The notes: generated by a model not told the origin, from the letters alone. Shown: positions 22,730 to 31,777, counted from the stretch's first letter. The stretch is DNA of 33,043 nt from Bacteroidales bacterium (GCA_031272965.1 JAISSS010000028.1:1-33043), one strand, 5' to 3'. Numbers and translations are program-made.

Positions 22730-24463
22730 TTATCTGTAAAATTTAGCAGTATAGACCGCCTGATTCCCTTTGGCGTCGGTTACGGTCAGCTTGAAATCGT
22801 GGTTCTTGCCCAACGCGGTGCGGGCGCTGTCAAAGGTGTGTTCGAGCAGGCGGTTTTTAGCGTCATATTCAAACAGCGCCCATTTGCCGTCAATCTCACC
22901 GCGATAGTGGGCTATGCCGGAAAAATTGTCGGAAATTTTGAAGCTGATTTTGTTCTTGTTTTGTAATATACTGTGGTTCTTGATATTAAGTGGAGTTATC
23001 ACGGGGGGCACGGTATCGACGACAATGGCATACGTGCCTAACTGCCGTACATCTGCCACCACCCAGCCGTTATCCCATTTGCCGCCTGCGGACGCCTTAC
23101 TGCGGCCATTAATCAGGCACAGCAGGGCCTTGTCAGCCATCGAAGCGGGCAAATTCTCCGCCCGTATGCAGATGTGGAACCCCTGATGAACGGGTACAGT
23201 GCGGCTGTGCAGATGGAACACAGGCGAATACAGTGTACTGTCCCCCTTCGCTCTGGAATACTCAAACGGCACATCCGTATAAAAAGTGCCCTCCCGAAAG
23301 TAAACCTCGATGCCGTCGTCAGCAAGATGGAAGGGACAGTCGGGCTCGGCAAGCTGCCGTACGGACGACGTCTCCGGCCCCGATGCAGGTTCGGCGGACG
23401 ACTCGGCAAGCACGACAAATTCGAGGCGGCTGGCATTGCCGTTGGTATCCCACAACGTATAATTGACCGTATGTTCTATCCCGTCAGACAGATTCACTAT
23501 TCCGCGGCGCATCAGAAGCGGATAGTTTTGCAGCCGGTTGCCACTTTCGACCCATAACTTCTGAAACATCTGGTAATGCTGCAAATAGTAGGCGTAATCG
23601 GTATGGCTGTTGATGTAGCGGGTGAAATCGAAGCCGAACCGGTCCATCCGATAGTGATAAACCACAATATCATCGACGGCAAGTTCCATCTCATAGATGC
23701 CGCATTTGTTGTTAGGACTGCCGGAAAAGCGGTCGAAAGCGAGCACTCCGAATCCAATATCGCCATAGACTTTCAGCGGGGTGGGGGGGGTCAGCCGGTA
23801 TTTGCCATTATTGAATGTAACATTTGTGCGTTGTGGTGTCAACTGCCCTGATACTCGGGCGTCAGGCGACAGCGGATACAGCATGACCGCCTGAATCGTT
23901 GGTGGCAGGCTGTCGGCCACAGTAAACCAGTCAATCAGCGGATTTACAGGGGTTTGTGTTTCGCGGTCGCGGATTTCAAAATGCAGATGCGGCCCTGCCG
24001 ACCCGCCACTGTTCCCGCTAAGCGCCACAAAATCGCCCCGCTTTACCGGAAACCGCTCGGCCGGCAACTCCAAATCCACCGAAAATGATTCCCTGTCATA
24101 CTGTTCCTCTTTCACATAGCTCTGAATATCCTTGCGGAAACTCTGCAGGTGCCCGTAAAGGGTCGTCGTTCCGTTGGGATGGTCTATGTACAGCGCCAGC
24201 CCGTAGCCACCCGACGATACGCTGATGCGCGACACAAATCCGTCGGCCGCCGCATATATCGGAACGCCAACACGCCCGTCCGTCTTGATGTCAATGCCCG
24301 AATGAAAATGATTGGCCCGCAACTCGCCAAACGACGCCGCCAAATAAACGGGTATCTTCACTGGCGAATCAAAATATGTGTGCCCTACAAGCTGTGCCCG
24401 CACCGGAACGATATTTACAGCTATCAATAATATGCACAAATGCTTTATATAACAACCTGACAT
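22730..24463 (-). CDS. M23 family metallopeptidase (LytM domain), exported
   Basis: Predicted peptidoglycan endopeptidase or LytM-type activator in the periplasm. The 577-residue protein begins with a signal peptide (about residues 1-23). The LytM domain is close to the N-terminus: His54 and Asp58 in NHFHSGID (51-58), a GYGLALYIDHPNGTTTLYGHL segment partly spanning 87-106, and His159/His161 in GPHLHFEIRD (157-166), so the zinc ligands are complete. Residues 190-577 form long beta-rich domains typical of the large Bacteroidales M23 proteins and of unknown function. It heads the DUF2520-KdsC-Maf run and has its own -7 box upstream. Confidence 0.88.
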   Translation of the reverse strand: MSGCYIKHLCILLIAVNIVPVRAQLVGHTYFDSPVKIPVYLAASFGELRANHFHSGIDIKTDGRVGVPIYAAADGFVSRISVSSGGYGLALYIDHPNGTTTLYGHLQSFRKDIQSYVKEEQYDRESFSVDLELPAERFPVKRGDFVALSGNSGGSAGPHLHFEIRDRETQTPVNPLIDWFTVADSLPPTIQAVMLYPLSPDARVSGQLTPQRTNVTFNNGKYRLTPPTPLKVYGDIGFGVLAFDRFSGSPNNKCGIYEMELAVDDIVVYHYRMDRFGFDFTRYINSHTDYAYYLQHYQMFQKLWVESGNRLQNYPLLMRRGIVNLSDGIEHTVNYTLWDTNGNASRLEFVVLAESSAEPASGPETSSVRQLAEPDCPFHLADDGIEVYFREGTFYTDVPFEYSRAKGDSTLYSPVFHLHSRTVPVHQGFHICIRAENLPASMADKALLCLINGRSKASAGGKWDNGWVVADVRQLGTYAIVVDTVPPVITPLNIKNHSILQNKNKISFKISDNFSGIAHYRGEIDGKWALFEYDAKNRLLEHTFDSARTALGKNHDFKLTVTDAKGNQAVYTAKFYR

Positions 24464-24485
24464 GGAAATTAAAAATATTTTGCCG

Positions 24486-24493
24486 CAAAATTA
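24486..24493 (-). promoter_or_regulatory. Candidate -7 box (TAATTTTG) for the M23 peptidase gene
   Basis: The minus strand reads TAATTTTG, a full match to TAnnTTTG, 22 bases upstream of the ATG. The nearest TTG upstream is about 25 bases away, longer than usual. Confidence 0.5.
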
Positions 24494-24609
24494 CAGCTTT
24501 TTGCTGTTCCGTCCGCCACAAAATACCCGCTTTTTGGAAAAGTTATACCATTTAACTGTTGATAAACTGTTCCCTGATACACTTTCCTTTAAAACAGCGA
24601 CAATTCAAT

Positions 24610-24888
24610 CTATCCTTCCTTCTTCAGCCGCCACCCCGCTTCTCCTACGTGCTCGCCAATGATTTCCAAAACGTTTAAGATGTTCTGATTTTCGGGGGTG
24701 TTTCCGTTTTTCTGGCTCACCGCGCTCGCGTATTCGAAGCTGACGCTTTCGGCTGCTGCAAGTTTGCCATTATCGTTTGATAATTTGGGTGCGAAGTTAC
24801 GATTTATTTTGAATTGACAGTCTCCGCAAGACAGATTTTGAGATTCGAGGTCGGTGATACGCTGAAAAAGGACATATCTATTTTTTCT
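24610..24888 (-). pseudogene. Start-less 92-codon open frame with protein-like composition
   Basis: Between the M23 gene promoter and the hypothetical gene at 24878 there is an open frame of 92 sense codons ending in TAG at 24612-24610, with no ATG in it. The deduced peptide looks protein-like: an early CGDC cysteine pair, an AAAESVSFEYASAV helix, and an amphipathic end NILNVLEIIGEHVGEAGWRL. I do not recognise the family. It overlaps the last 11 bases of the upstream gene in another frame. Loss of one A in the A6 run (24881-24886) would fuse it to that gene. It may be the tail of a frameshifted gene, a remnant, or chance. Confidence 0.4.
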
Positions 24889-25468
24889 TCAACTCGTTGA
24901 TATGCATCATCAACCGCCCAAAATAAGCCATCACATTTTCCCCTTTTTCAACGGGAAAAGTCTCTATTGCAAGGGCGATATTATCAATCATACCGTTGTA
25001 AATGGCAAACTGTTCTTTCATTCTTTCTTCGTCGTCAGTTTCCCAATACTCGCTTTCGTCGGCAAGATTAAAATCGCAGAAATATTTGTCATTCAAATAT
25101 TTAAAAAATCGTATAATAAACTGATGTACAACGACTCCCGCATATTGTGTTTTTACCGCAACAGTATAAATCCATGAGCGTTCTTCTTCGTTTTCGGAAT
25201 GAGTGAAAAATTGCATTCGGGACGGACAAACTATCGTTCCGTTTGACAGAAAAGTAATTGAAACAGTTTCGCAATTGGTTGGCGTAAAACTGATTCCGTA
25301 AATTTCATCAAAGGAAGTTTCGGCGCTAAACTCGTCATTCTGAAAATTTGTGCGGTAAGTATGGTATTGCCAGCCATAAACCTGTGCAACATTTTTTATT
25401 TCCTCAATCAGCGCAGGTAATAATTTTGCTTTTTTGAGTCGTCCCCGGTAATGAATGCTTAATCCCAT
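24878..25468 (-). CDS. Hypothetical protein of a Bacteroidota family
   Basis: A 196-residue protein with no signal peptide or membrane helix, rich in aromatic and acidic residues. The opening MGLSIHYRGRL, the central YGISFTPTNCETVSITFLS, the VAVKTQYAGVVVHQFIIRFF segment and the ESEYWETDDEE stretch resemble short uncharacterised Bacteroidota proteins I have seen; I know no function. Its base composition is visibly more AT-rich than the flanking genes, which hints at later acquisition. It has a perfect -7 box 17 bases upstream and is downstream of sufS on the same strand with a 75-base gap. Its stop is preceded by an A6 homopolymer, beyond which another open frame continues. Confidence 0.7.
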   Translation of the reverse strand: MGLSIHYRGRLKKAKLLPALIEEIKNVAQVYGWQYHTYRTNFQNDEFSAETSFDEIYGISFTPTNCETVSITFLSNGTIVCPSRMQFFTHSENEEERSWIYTVAVKTQYAGVVVHQFIIRFFKYLNDKYFCDFNLADESEYWETDDEERMKEQFAIYNGMIDNIALAIETFPVEKGENVMAYFGRLMMHINELKKK

Positions 25469-25485
25469 GTCGTTTAATTATGAGG

Positions 25486-25493
25486 CAAAGATA
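25486..25493 (-). promoter_or_regulatory. Candidate -7 box (TATCTTTG) for the hypothetical gene
   Basis: The minus strand reads TATCTTTG, a full TAnnTTTG match, 17 bases upstream of the ATG at 25468. No TTG is found at 19-21 bases upstream. Confidence 0.45.
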
Positions 25494-25543
25494 GCATAAA
25501 ATTTTCAATTCCTTTCCATATAAATTGCCGCTCTGTCCTTTTG

Positions 25544-26767
25544 CTACAGCATTTCTCTTACTTTCCGCAATATTTCGATGAAAGAATCGATTTCGGAGCG
25601 GGTGTTGTAGAGGGCGAATGAGATGCGCAGCATGGCGGTAACTCCGAAGTGGGTCATTACGGGGTCGGCACAGAGGCGGCCGGAGCGGGTTGCCACCCCC
25701 ATTTTGTCGAGCAGTACTGCCAAATCGTAGGGATGAACGCCGTCAATGTTGAACGAAATTACGCCTGCTTTTTCGGGCTGTTGGCCATAAATACGCAGGC
25801 CGGAGATTTCGGAGAGTTTTTTTGTGGCGTATGTCAGCAGGGTGTTTTCGTGGGCGAGCCATGCCTGGCGTTGTGGCGACATGAGGAATTTCACGGCTTC
25901 GCCCAGCGCTATCGTGCCGGAGATGTTCGGGGTTCCGGCTTCAAATTTGTATGGCAGCCGGTTGAAAGTGGTGTTTGCAAACGACACCTGTTCAATCATT
26001 TCGCCGCCGCCCTGATAGGGGGGCATCTGTTCGAGCAGCTCCTTTTTTCCGTAGAGGATTCCCACGCCGTTTGGCCCGTACATTTTATGGCCGGAGAACA
26101 CGTAGAAGTCGGCATCGAGCGCCTGTACGTCCACCGGCTTATGGGCAATCATCTGGGCGCCATCGACTAACACCCGCACGTTACGGCGGTGTGCCATGCT
26201 GATGATGTCGGCTATGGGGTTAACAGTTCCCAGCGTGTTCGACACGTGCGCCACTGCTATCAGTCGCGTACGCGGGGTGAGCAGCGCGTCAAGCTGTTCG
26301 GTCATGAGACGGCCGCTGTCGTCAAATGGCAGCACACGGATTGCAGCGCCTTTGCGGGTGGCCATGAGCTGCCACGGGACGATATTGGCGTGATGCTCCA
26401 TTTCGGACACTACGATTTCGTCGCCTGCGCTGACGAATGCTTCCCCGAAAGAATATGCCACGAGGTTGATACTTTCGGTGGAGCCTTTAGTGAAAATTAT
26501 TTCGCTGTCGCTTTGGGCGTTAATAAAATTCCTGACCGATGTTCGTGTGTTCTCAAATTCGGCGGTGGCTTTGTCGGCCATGAAGTGTGCGCCGCGGTGT
26601 ATGTTTCCGTAATAATCCCGTGCCAGCTGTTCTTCTGCCTGCCACACTGCCGTCAGCTTGAGCGAGGAGGCGGCGTTGTCGAGATAGATTAGCGGGCGGT
26701 CATAAACCTGTCGGTTCAGAATCGGGAACTGTGCCCGCAGTAACTGTATATCCTGTTCGTTCAACAT
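25544..26767 (-). CDS. sufS: Cysteine desulfurase SufS
   Basis: PLP enzyme that takes sulfur from cysteine as a persulfide for Fe-S cluster assembly. The 407 residues are a normal group II (SufS/CsdA) length. The PLP lysine is Lys228 in VFSGHKMYGPNGVGILYG (223-240), and the persulfide cysteine is Cys366 in RSGRLCADP (361-369). HHAN (125-128) is the His-rich motif over the cofactor ring. It is the last of sufC-sufD-sufS; the ATG lies six bases after the sufD stop. A SufE-like sulfur acceptor is not in the window. Confidence 0.96.
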   Translation of the reverse strand: MLNEQDIQLLRAQFPILNRQVYDRPLIYLDNAASSLKLTAVWQAEEQLARDYYGNIHRGAHFMADKATAEFENTRTSVRNFINAQSDSEIIFTKGSTESINLVAYSFGEAFVSAGDEIVVSEMEHHANIVPWQLMATRKGAAIRVLPFDDSGRLMTEQLDALLTPRTRLIAVAHVSNTLGTVNPIADIISMAHRRNVRVLVDGAQMIAHKPVDVQALDADFYVFSGHKMYGPNGVGILYGKKELLEQMPPYQGGGEMIEQVSFANTTFNRLPYKFEAGTPNISGTIALGEAVKFLMSPQRQAWLAHENTLLTYATKKLSEISGLRIYGQQPEKAGVISFNIDGVHPYDLAVLLDKMGVATRSGRLCADPVMTHFGVTAMLRISFALYNTRSEIDSFIEILRKVREML

Positions 26768-26773
26768 GCGTTA

Positions 26774-28048
26774 TCAGTAGTGGTAGCTGTCTAACCATCG
26801 TTCAATTAATTCTGCCGTATGTTCAGACGCGAATTTGCAGTTAAGTTTTTTGAGCAGTTCGGTGATGAAGGCTTTGGCGAGCAGGCGTCGTGCGTCATGT
26901 TCGGCTATTCCGCGTGCGCGGCAGTAGAACAGCGCGTCGCTGTCGGGCTGGCCGACTGTGGCGCCATGGCTGCATTTCACGTCGTCATTGTCGATAACGA
27001 GGTCGGGCTTTGTGAACATTTTTGCGTCGTCGCTTAATAGCAGGTTATCGTTCCGCTGTGTTGCGACGGTTTCGGCGGCACGGGGGCCTACATGGATGCG
27101 TCCGTTGAAGACGCCGATACCGTTGTCGCTCAGGATATTACGAAACAGCTGGTCGGATGTGGCGCCTGCCCCGGAATGTTCAACTGTGGAGAGGTGCGAA
27201 ATTTGCTGCCCCTGTGACGGGAATGAGGCTCCAAGCAGGCGTGTTTCGGAATATTTCCCCTCTAACCGCATGTTAAAGCTGTTAATCACCTGTCGTCCGC
27301 TGAAGGTTACCGAACACAGCGCCGTTTTTGAGCTGGCGGCCTGTCGGCAAAGGAAGGAGTTGTATAAATTCGCATAATATCCGTCGTTGAGCTGTGTCAG
27401 TGCCACATTTGACTTGCTGTCGGCGAAGATTTCCGTTACGCCGTTAAAGATGGCATTATTTGGCGCGTTCACGATGTTGCGGATGCAGATATTTACAGAT
27501 GTATCCTTTTCCGCGATAATCATGTTATGATAGTTTGCGAATCCGACAGTTGTGATGTTATAGATATAGACGGGGCGGAATGTCTGGACTGTTTTGGGCA
27601 GATATATCACGAAGCCGTCGTTGCAGAAGGCGGTGTTCAGGGCGGTCAGCGGGGTCTCATATTTGTTTGTCAGGTTCGCGAAATAGTCTTTGGCGATGTC
27701 GCGGTGCTGTTCGATGAACTGTCGCAGGCCTGTAATTTTGTAGTTGCGCACGAATGAGCAGTCGTCGCTGACTATCTGGCCGTTTTTGACCACCACTGTT
27801 CTCACGCCTTCGATAGGCCGGAAGCGCAGAGTTTTGCGCCATGGCGGGATATTTTCGAGGTCGTCGTTTGCCGGATACAGCGCGGTGAGGGGGCTTATTT
27901 GCCGGTATTTTTCGTCGTTAAAGTCGGCGCTCTCGAAGAAGCGCTCTAACGCCGACTGCCGCAGGCTGTTCATCAGGGCGGGGGCACTACCGTGCAGTAC
28001 TTTCTTTCCGCGTGCGAACAGCTCTCTGTATTTTTCTTCCAAGCTCAT
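26774..28048 (-). CDS. sufD: Fe-S cluster assembly protein SufD
   Basis: Partner of SufB and SufC in the SufBC2D scaffold complex, thought to help iron entry. The 424-residue protein has a variable helical N-terminus and the SufBD beta-helix core (about 150-400). Characteristic are HLSTVEHSGAGATSDQLF (285-302), a GRIHV strand, and CSHGATVGQ (359-367), in which His361 matches the conserved functional His of SufD. It lacks the SufB-type N-terminal region and length (about 480 residues), so it is SufD, not SufB. The ATG overlaps the sufC stop as ATGA, and sufS follows after six bases. Confidence 0.93.
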   Translation of the reverse strand: MSLEEKYRELFARGKKVLHGSAPALMNSLRQSALERFFESADFNDEKYRQISPLTALYPANDDLENIPPWRKTLRFRPIEGVRTVVVKNGQIVSDDCSFVRNYKITGLRQFIEQHRDIAKDYFANLTNKYETPLTALNTAFCNDGFVIYLPKTVQTFRPVYIYNITTVGFANYHNMIIAEKDTSVNICIRNIVNAPNNAIFNGVTEIFADSKSNVALTQLNDGYYANLYNSFLCRQAASSKTALCSVTFSGRQVINSFNMRLEGKYSETRLLGASFPSQGQQISHLSTVEHSGAGATSDQLFRNILSDNGIGVFNGRIHVGPRAAETVATQRNDNLLLSDDAKMFTKPDLVIDNDDVKCSHGATVGQPDSDALFYCRARGIAEHDARRLLAKAFITELLKKLNCKFASEHTAELIERWLDSYHY

Positions 28049-28794
28049 GGCTTTTCCTCCTGAATCCAGTCGTATCCTTTATCTTCGATGTCCCAGGCTA
28101 ATTCGGGGCCGCCGGTACGGATGATGCGGCCTTTGCTCAGTACGTGGACGAAATTCGGGCGCACATAGCTGAGCAGCTGGCAGTGGTGGGTGATGACGAG
28201 CATCGCCCGTGTGTCGGTTTTGAGCTTCCCGATAGCATCCGAGACGTTACGCAGGGCGTCAACGTCGAGGCCGGAATCTATCTCGTCGAGGATGGCCAGG
28301 TCGGGTTCGAGCATCGCCATTTGGAAGATTTCGCTTTTCTTTTTCTCGCCGCCGGAGAATCCCTCGTTTACTGAGCGGTTGATGAGTTCAGGGGGCATGT
28401 TCAGCAGTTTCTCCTTGCCGTGCATATATTTAAGGAACTGGCCGCCGGCAAGCTCCGCCCGGTTATTGAACTTGAGGCGTTCATTGACGGCCGCTTTCAG
28501 GAAGTTGGCAACGGGAACGCCGGGTATTTCTACCGGCGACTGGAAGCTGAGGAACAGCCCCCGTCGGGCGCGCTCTTCCGGTGGCTGTGTTAACAAGTCG
28601 CTGTCTTTGAAAACGACCGTTCCCATGGTAACGGCATATTCAGGCCGTCCAACAAGCACGTTACACAGCGTACTTTTCCCGGACCCGTTTGGCCCCATAA
28701 TGGCATGAACCTCGCCCGCGTTTATCTGCAGGTTGATACCGCGAAGTATCTCCGTGCCGTTGATGGAAGCGTGTAAGTCCTTTATTTTCAACAT
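28045..28794 (-). CDS. sufC: Fe-S cluster assembly ATPase SufC
   Basis: ABC-type ATPase that drives the SufBC2D scaffold. The 249 residues include Walker A GPNGSGKST (34-42), Q-loop LSFQSPVEIPGV (82-93), the SufC-type signature FSGGEKKKSEI (146-156), Walker B LAILDEIDSGLD (166-177) and the switch His in VITHH. The ATG at 28794 was chosen; a TTG five codons upstream is in frame, and a GAAAGAAG stretch just before the ATG could be a ribosome binding site. It begins 18 bases after rfbC and overlaps sufD by four bases. sufB, its usual upstream neighbour, is absent. Confidence 0.95.
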   Translation of the reverse strand: MLKIKDLHASINGTEILRGINLQINAGEVHAIMGPNGSGKSTLCNVLVGRPEYAVTMGTVVFKDSDLLTQPPEERARRGLFLSFQSPVEIPGVPVANFLKAAVNERLKFNNRAELAGGQFLKYMHGKEKLLNMPPELINRSVNEGFSGGEKKKSEIFQMAMLEPDLAILDEIDSGLDVDALRNVSDAIGKLKTDTRAMLVITHHCQLLSYVRPNFVHVLSKGRIIRTGGPELAWDIEDKGYDWIQEEKP

Positions 28795-28812
28795 AATATC
28801 TTCTTTCAATTC

Positions 28813-29361
28813 TTAAAAATTAAATACTGCTTCGTTAAAGGTTTTCAGTGTCAGGTCTTTATCGGAAATGAGCGCTTCGCAGGGCGGGATGCGCCAGTCG
28901 ATGCCCACAGCAGGGTCATTATAGATGATTCCGCTTTCGCTTTCGGGGTGGTAAAAGTTGTCGCATTTATAGGCGAACAGGGCGGTATCGCTCAGCACGG
29001 AGAATCCGTGTGCGAACCCGCGCGGAATGAAGAATTGTTTTTTGTTGTCGCCGGAGAGTTCTATTCCGAACCATTGTCCATACGTGGGCGATGTCCGGCG
29101 CAGGTCAACGGCGACGTCGAACACAACCCCTTCGATGACGCGCACTAATTTGGCCTGTGCATGAGGGGGCAGTTGGAAATGCAGTCCGCGCACCACGCCG
29201 CGTGTCGAGCGCGATTCGTTGTCCTGCACGAAGTCGGCGGTGATACCGGCTTCTCTGTATCGCTCGGCATTATAGCTCTCTAAGAAGTAGCCGCGGGCGT
29301 CACCGAACACGCGGGGTGTCAGTATGAGCAGGCCGTCTATCGGGGTTTTTTGTATATTCAT
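28813..29361 (-). CDS. rfbC: dTDP-4-dehydrorhamnose 3,5-epimerase
   Basis: Third enzyme of dTDP-L-rhamnose synthesis; cupin fold homodimer. The 182 residues contain the RGLHFQ motif with the catalytic base His61, the KLVRVIEGVVFDVAVDLRR strands (71-89), and FIPRGFAHGF (111-120), with Tyr131 as the likely acid. Length is typical of RmlC. It lies 10 bases after rfbA in the same direction and 18 bases before sufC. The other pathway genes, rfbB and rfbD, are not in the window, so they must be elsewhere if the pathway is complete. Confidence 0.95.
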   Translation of the reverse strand: MNIQKTPIDGLLILTPRVFGDARGYFLESYNAERYREAGITADFVQDNESRSTRGVVRGLHFQLPPHAQAKLVRVIEGVVFDVAVDLRRTSPTYGQWFGIELSGDNKKQFFIPRGFAHGFSVLSDTALFAYKCDNFYHPESESGIIYNDPAVGIDWRIPPCEALISDKDLTLKTFNEAVFNF

Positions 29362-29371
29362 ATCTGTGGCC

Positions 29372-30253
29372 TTAGAATGACATAATCATGTTGTCGGCTA
29401 ATTTAATGAGGTATTGGCCGTAGTGATTTTTTGCCAGCGGTGCGGCTAATTTGAGTAGCTGCTCGCGTCCGATGTAGCCCATATTGTAGGCTATTTCTTC
29501 GATGCACGACACCTGCAGGCCTTGTCGCTGTTCGATAGTGGCGATGAAATTGGAGGCCTGTAGCAGGCTGTCATGCGTTCCCGTGTCAAGCCATGCGAAT
29601 CCGCGGCCGAGCAGTTTCACGCTCAGGCGGTGTTCCTGCAGGTAGAGGCGGTTGAGGTCGGTGATTTCCAGCTCGCCACGGGCCGAGGGTTTCAGCGATT
29701 TTGCTTTGGCGACCACGTCGTTGGAATAGAAATACAGCCCTGTAACGGCATAGTTAGACTTGGGATTGGCGGGTTTCTCCTCAATAGAGAGCACTTGCCC
29801 CTTGCCGTCAAACTCGGCCACGCCATATCTTTCGGGGTCATTAACGTAGTAGCCGAACACTACGGCGCCGTCTCTGATGCGGACCGCCTCCTCGAGGGTC
29901 TTGCGAAAGTTGAAGCCGTAGAATATGTTGTCGCCTAGAATCATGCACACCCTGTCGGAGCCTATAAATTCTTCCCCGATAATGAAGGCCTGTGCCAGTC
30001 CGTCCGGTGAGGGCTGTACTGCATAGCTTATGCGCAGTCCGAGTTCGGCGCCGTCGGCCAGCAGTTCTTCGTAGAGGTGGATGTCCTGCGGGGTAGAGAT
30101 GAGCAGTATGTCGCGGATACCCGCCAGCATCAGCACTGACAGCGGGTAGTAAATCATGGGTTTGTCATACACCGGAATTATCTGCTTGGAGATAACTTTT
30201 GTAATTGGGTACAGGCGGGTTCCGGAGCCGCCGGCGAGTATTATTCCTTTCAT
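29372..30253 (-). CDS. rfbA: Glucose-1-phosphate thymidylyltransferase
   Basis: First enzyme of the dTDP-rhamnose pathway, coupling dTTP and glucose-1-phosphate. The 293 residues open with the nucleotide-binding [12 protein letters not shown] (8-19), followed by [17 protein letters not shown] (23-39), the metal Asp108 in [10 protein letters not shown] (104-113), and [15 protein letters not shown], all hallmarks of RmlA. Its ATG overlaps the stop codon of the upstream sugar-nucleotide decarboxylase as ATGA. rfbC follows at 10 bases, so the three genes are one transcript. Confidence 0.96.
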   Translation of the reverse strand: MKGIILAGGSGTRLYPITKVISKQIIPVYDKPMIYYPLSVLMLAGIRDILLISTPQDIHLYEELLADGAELGLRISYAVQPSPDGLAQAFIIGEEFIGSDRVCMILGDNIFYGFNFRKTLEEAVRIRDGAVVFGYYVNDPERYGVAEFDGKGQVLSIEEKPANPKSNYAVTGLYFYSNDVVAKAKSLKPSARGELEITDLNRLYLQEHRLSVKLLGRGFAWLDTGTHDSLLQASNFIATIEQRQGLQVSCIEEIAYNMGYIGREQLLKLAAPLAKNHYGQYLIKLADNMIMSF

Positions 30254-31191
30254 ATATTGAACAGTTGTTTAAAATAAGTTATTGTTTTATTTAGTCCTTC
30301 TTCTATGGGGGTAGTCGGTTCCCATCCATTGAGGATTTGTTTTGCCAGGCTCACGTCAGGGTTTCTGCGGACGGGGTCGTCGTCGGGCAGGGGGCGGAAC
30401 GTCAGCTCGGAGCGGGAACCGGTGAGCCGGATGACGGTCTCGGCCAGTTCGCGGATGGTATATTCATGGGGGTTCCCCAGATTCACCGGTCCGGTGATGC
30501 TGTCGTCAGTGTTCATCAGGCGGATGAGGCCGTCCACGAGGTCGTCAACATATTGGAAGCTGCGGGTGTGTGCTCCGTTGCCATAGATTGTGATGGGTTT
30601 CCCTTGCAGCGCCTGCACTATGAAGTTGGAGGTTACACGGCCGTCGCCGATGGCCATACGCGGCCCGAAGGTGTTGAAAATCCGGGCTATTTTTATACGT
30701 ACCCCGTTCCGGTTGTGATAGTTGATGAACAGCGATTCGGCGCATCGTTTGCCCTCGTCATAACACGAGCGCGTACCGATAGGATTTACATTGCCCCAAT
30801 AGTCTTCCCGTTGCGGGTGCATTGCGGGGTCGCCGTAAACCTCGCTGGTGGAGGCCTGTAATATACTGGCGTTCAGGCGTTTGGCTAATCCGAGCATGTT
30901 CATGGCGCCCAATACGGCCGTCTTGATGGTCTTGATGGGGTTCTGCTGATAATGCACGGGCGAGGCGGGACAGGCGAGGTTGTATATCTGGTCAACTTCC
31001 GCATAATATGGCATAGTTATATCGTGCCGCACTAATTCAAAGTACGGCTGGTGAAGCAGCCCGACCACATTAGCCTTTGAACCGGTGAAAAAGTTGTCTA
31101 AACAAATCACCTCGTGGCCGTCCGCCAGTAATCTCTCGCATAAGTGCGAGCCGATAAACCCGGCCCCGCCAGTTACTAACACTCGTTTCAT
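30250..31191 (-). CDS. UDP-glucuronate decarboxylase (UDP-xylose synthase, extended SDR)
   Basis: Predicted to convert UDP-glucuronate to UDP-xylose using bound NAD. The 313 residues carry [14 protein letters not shown] (8-21) for the dinucleotide, the substrate loop [10 protein letters not shown] (73-82), STSEVYGDP (114-122), and the catalytic Tyr144 and Lys148 in CYDEGKR. ACPASPxHYQ and [19 protein letters not shown] are typical of UXS rather than dTDP-glucose dehydratase or UDP-glucose epimerase. It is the promoter-proximal gene of a six-gene minus-strand unit ending in sufS. The presence of a UXS suggests xylose or a derivative in a surface glycan; this is inference. Confidence 0.9.
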   Translation of the reverse strand: MKRVLVTGGAGFIGSHLCERLLADGHEVICLDNFFTGSKANVVGLLHQPYFELVRHDITMPYYAEVDQIYNLACPASPVHYQQNPIKTIKTAVLGAMNMLGLAKRLNASILQASTSEVYGDPAMHPQREDYWGNVNPIGTRSCYDEGKRCAESLFINYHNRNGVRIKIARIFNTFGPRMAIGDGRVTSNFIVQALQGKPITIYGNGAHTRSFQYVDDLVDGLIRLMNTDDSITGPVNLGNPHEYTIRELAETVIRLTGSRSELTFRPLPDDDPVRRNPDVSLAKQILNGWEPTTPIEEGLNKTITYFKQLFNI

Positions 31192-31211
31192 CCGACGTCA
31201 TAATTTCGGTG

Positions 31212-31219
31212 CAAAAGTA
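31212..31219 (-). promoter_or_regulatory. Candidate -7 box (TACTTTTG) for the sugar-nucleotide/suf unit
   Basis: The minus strand reads TACTTTTG, a full TAnnTTTG match, 20 bases upstream of the ATG at 31191. No TTG lies at 19-21 bases further up. No other -7 box is seen between the six genes, whose gaps are at most 18 bases. Confidence 0.5.
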
Positions 31220-31303
31220 GATGTTATCTTTTCATTAAATACATAACAGCTGCTCAAAATGATATTTTGCGGTCAAAAATTAACAATAAGGCAATATTGC
31301 GGG

Positions 31304-31777
31304 CTAATTCTGGCGGATATGGATACCTGCATCATTGATGCCCTGCAAAAGAGATACCGGCATCCGGTGCCGGATGATGAAGCGGTATTGCCCCGGCATG
31401 AAGTACATGTTTTCGCGGTACAGTATGGAGTTGTCGAACAAGTCGCCGATTCCGGTTCCTGTCCAGCCTCCTGCGCCGTTTCTGAGCGGCAGTTGAAGCG
31501 TGTCAGTTTTGCTGTGGCCGTCCGGGAAAACGGTTTGCAGCGCTATCCACAGGTTCTGGAACGGATAGTTGCCGCGGTTTCGCAGGTCGAAGAACACGTC
31601 GCCCCGCAGGGGAACGCGGGTCTCGAAGGTGAACACCAATGCCGAATCGCGGGCCCATCCGCGGGCCTCGATATGCCGAAATTCCTGAAAGGCGCCTCCC
31701 GGACGGCATGACAGCATCATGACCGCCACGAATGTCGCTATGACGGCGACTGTTCTATCCTGTTTTCGGCGCAGCAT
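31304..31777 (-). CDS. gldH: Gliding-motility-type lipoprotein GldH
   Basis: A 157-residue lipoprotein with lipobox VMMLSC (Cys24) after a hydrophobic signal; the mature part includes FFDLRNRGNYPFQNLW, a GxGIGDLFDNSILY segment, and a C-terminal MPGQYRFIIRHRMPVSLLQGI stretch that is split here across the end. These fit GldH, found in most Bacteroidota including non-gliding gut species, where its role is unclear. The ATG at 31777 was chosen over one 13 codons upstream because it gives a standard signal peptide. It overlaps the 3' end of the PSP1 gene by 23 bases, a common pairing in the phylum. No acidic surface-export tag follows the Cys, so it probably faces the periplasm. Confidence 0.85.
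   Translation of the reverse strand: MLRRKQDRTVAVIATFVAVMMLSCRPGGAFQEFRHIEARGWARDSALVFTFETRVPLRGDVFFDLRNRGNYPFQNLWIALQTVFPDGHSKTDTLQLPLRNGAGGWTGTGIGDLFDNSILYRENMYFMPGQYRFIIRHRMPVSLLQGINDAGIHIRQN

Noticed and set aside
28813-31191. A complete dTDP-rhamnose operon or capsule locus
   Set aside because: rfbB, rfbD, glycosyltransferases, flippase and polymerase genes are all missing. Only two rfb genes and a UDP-xylose synthase are present.
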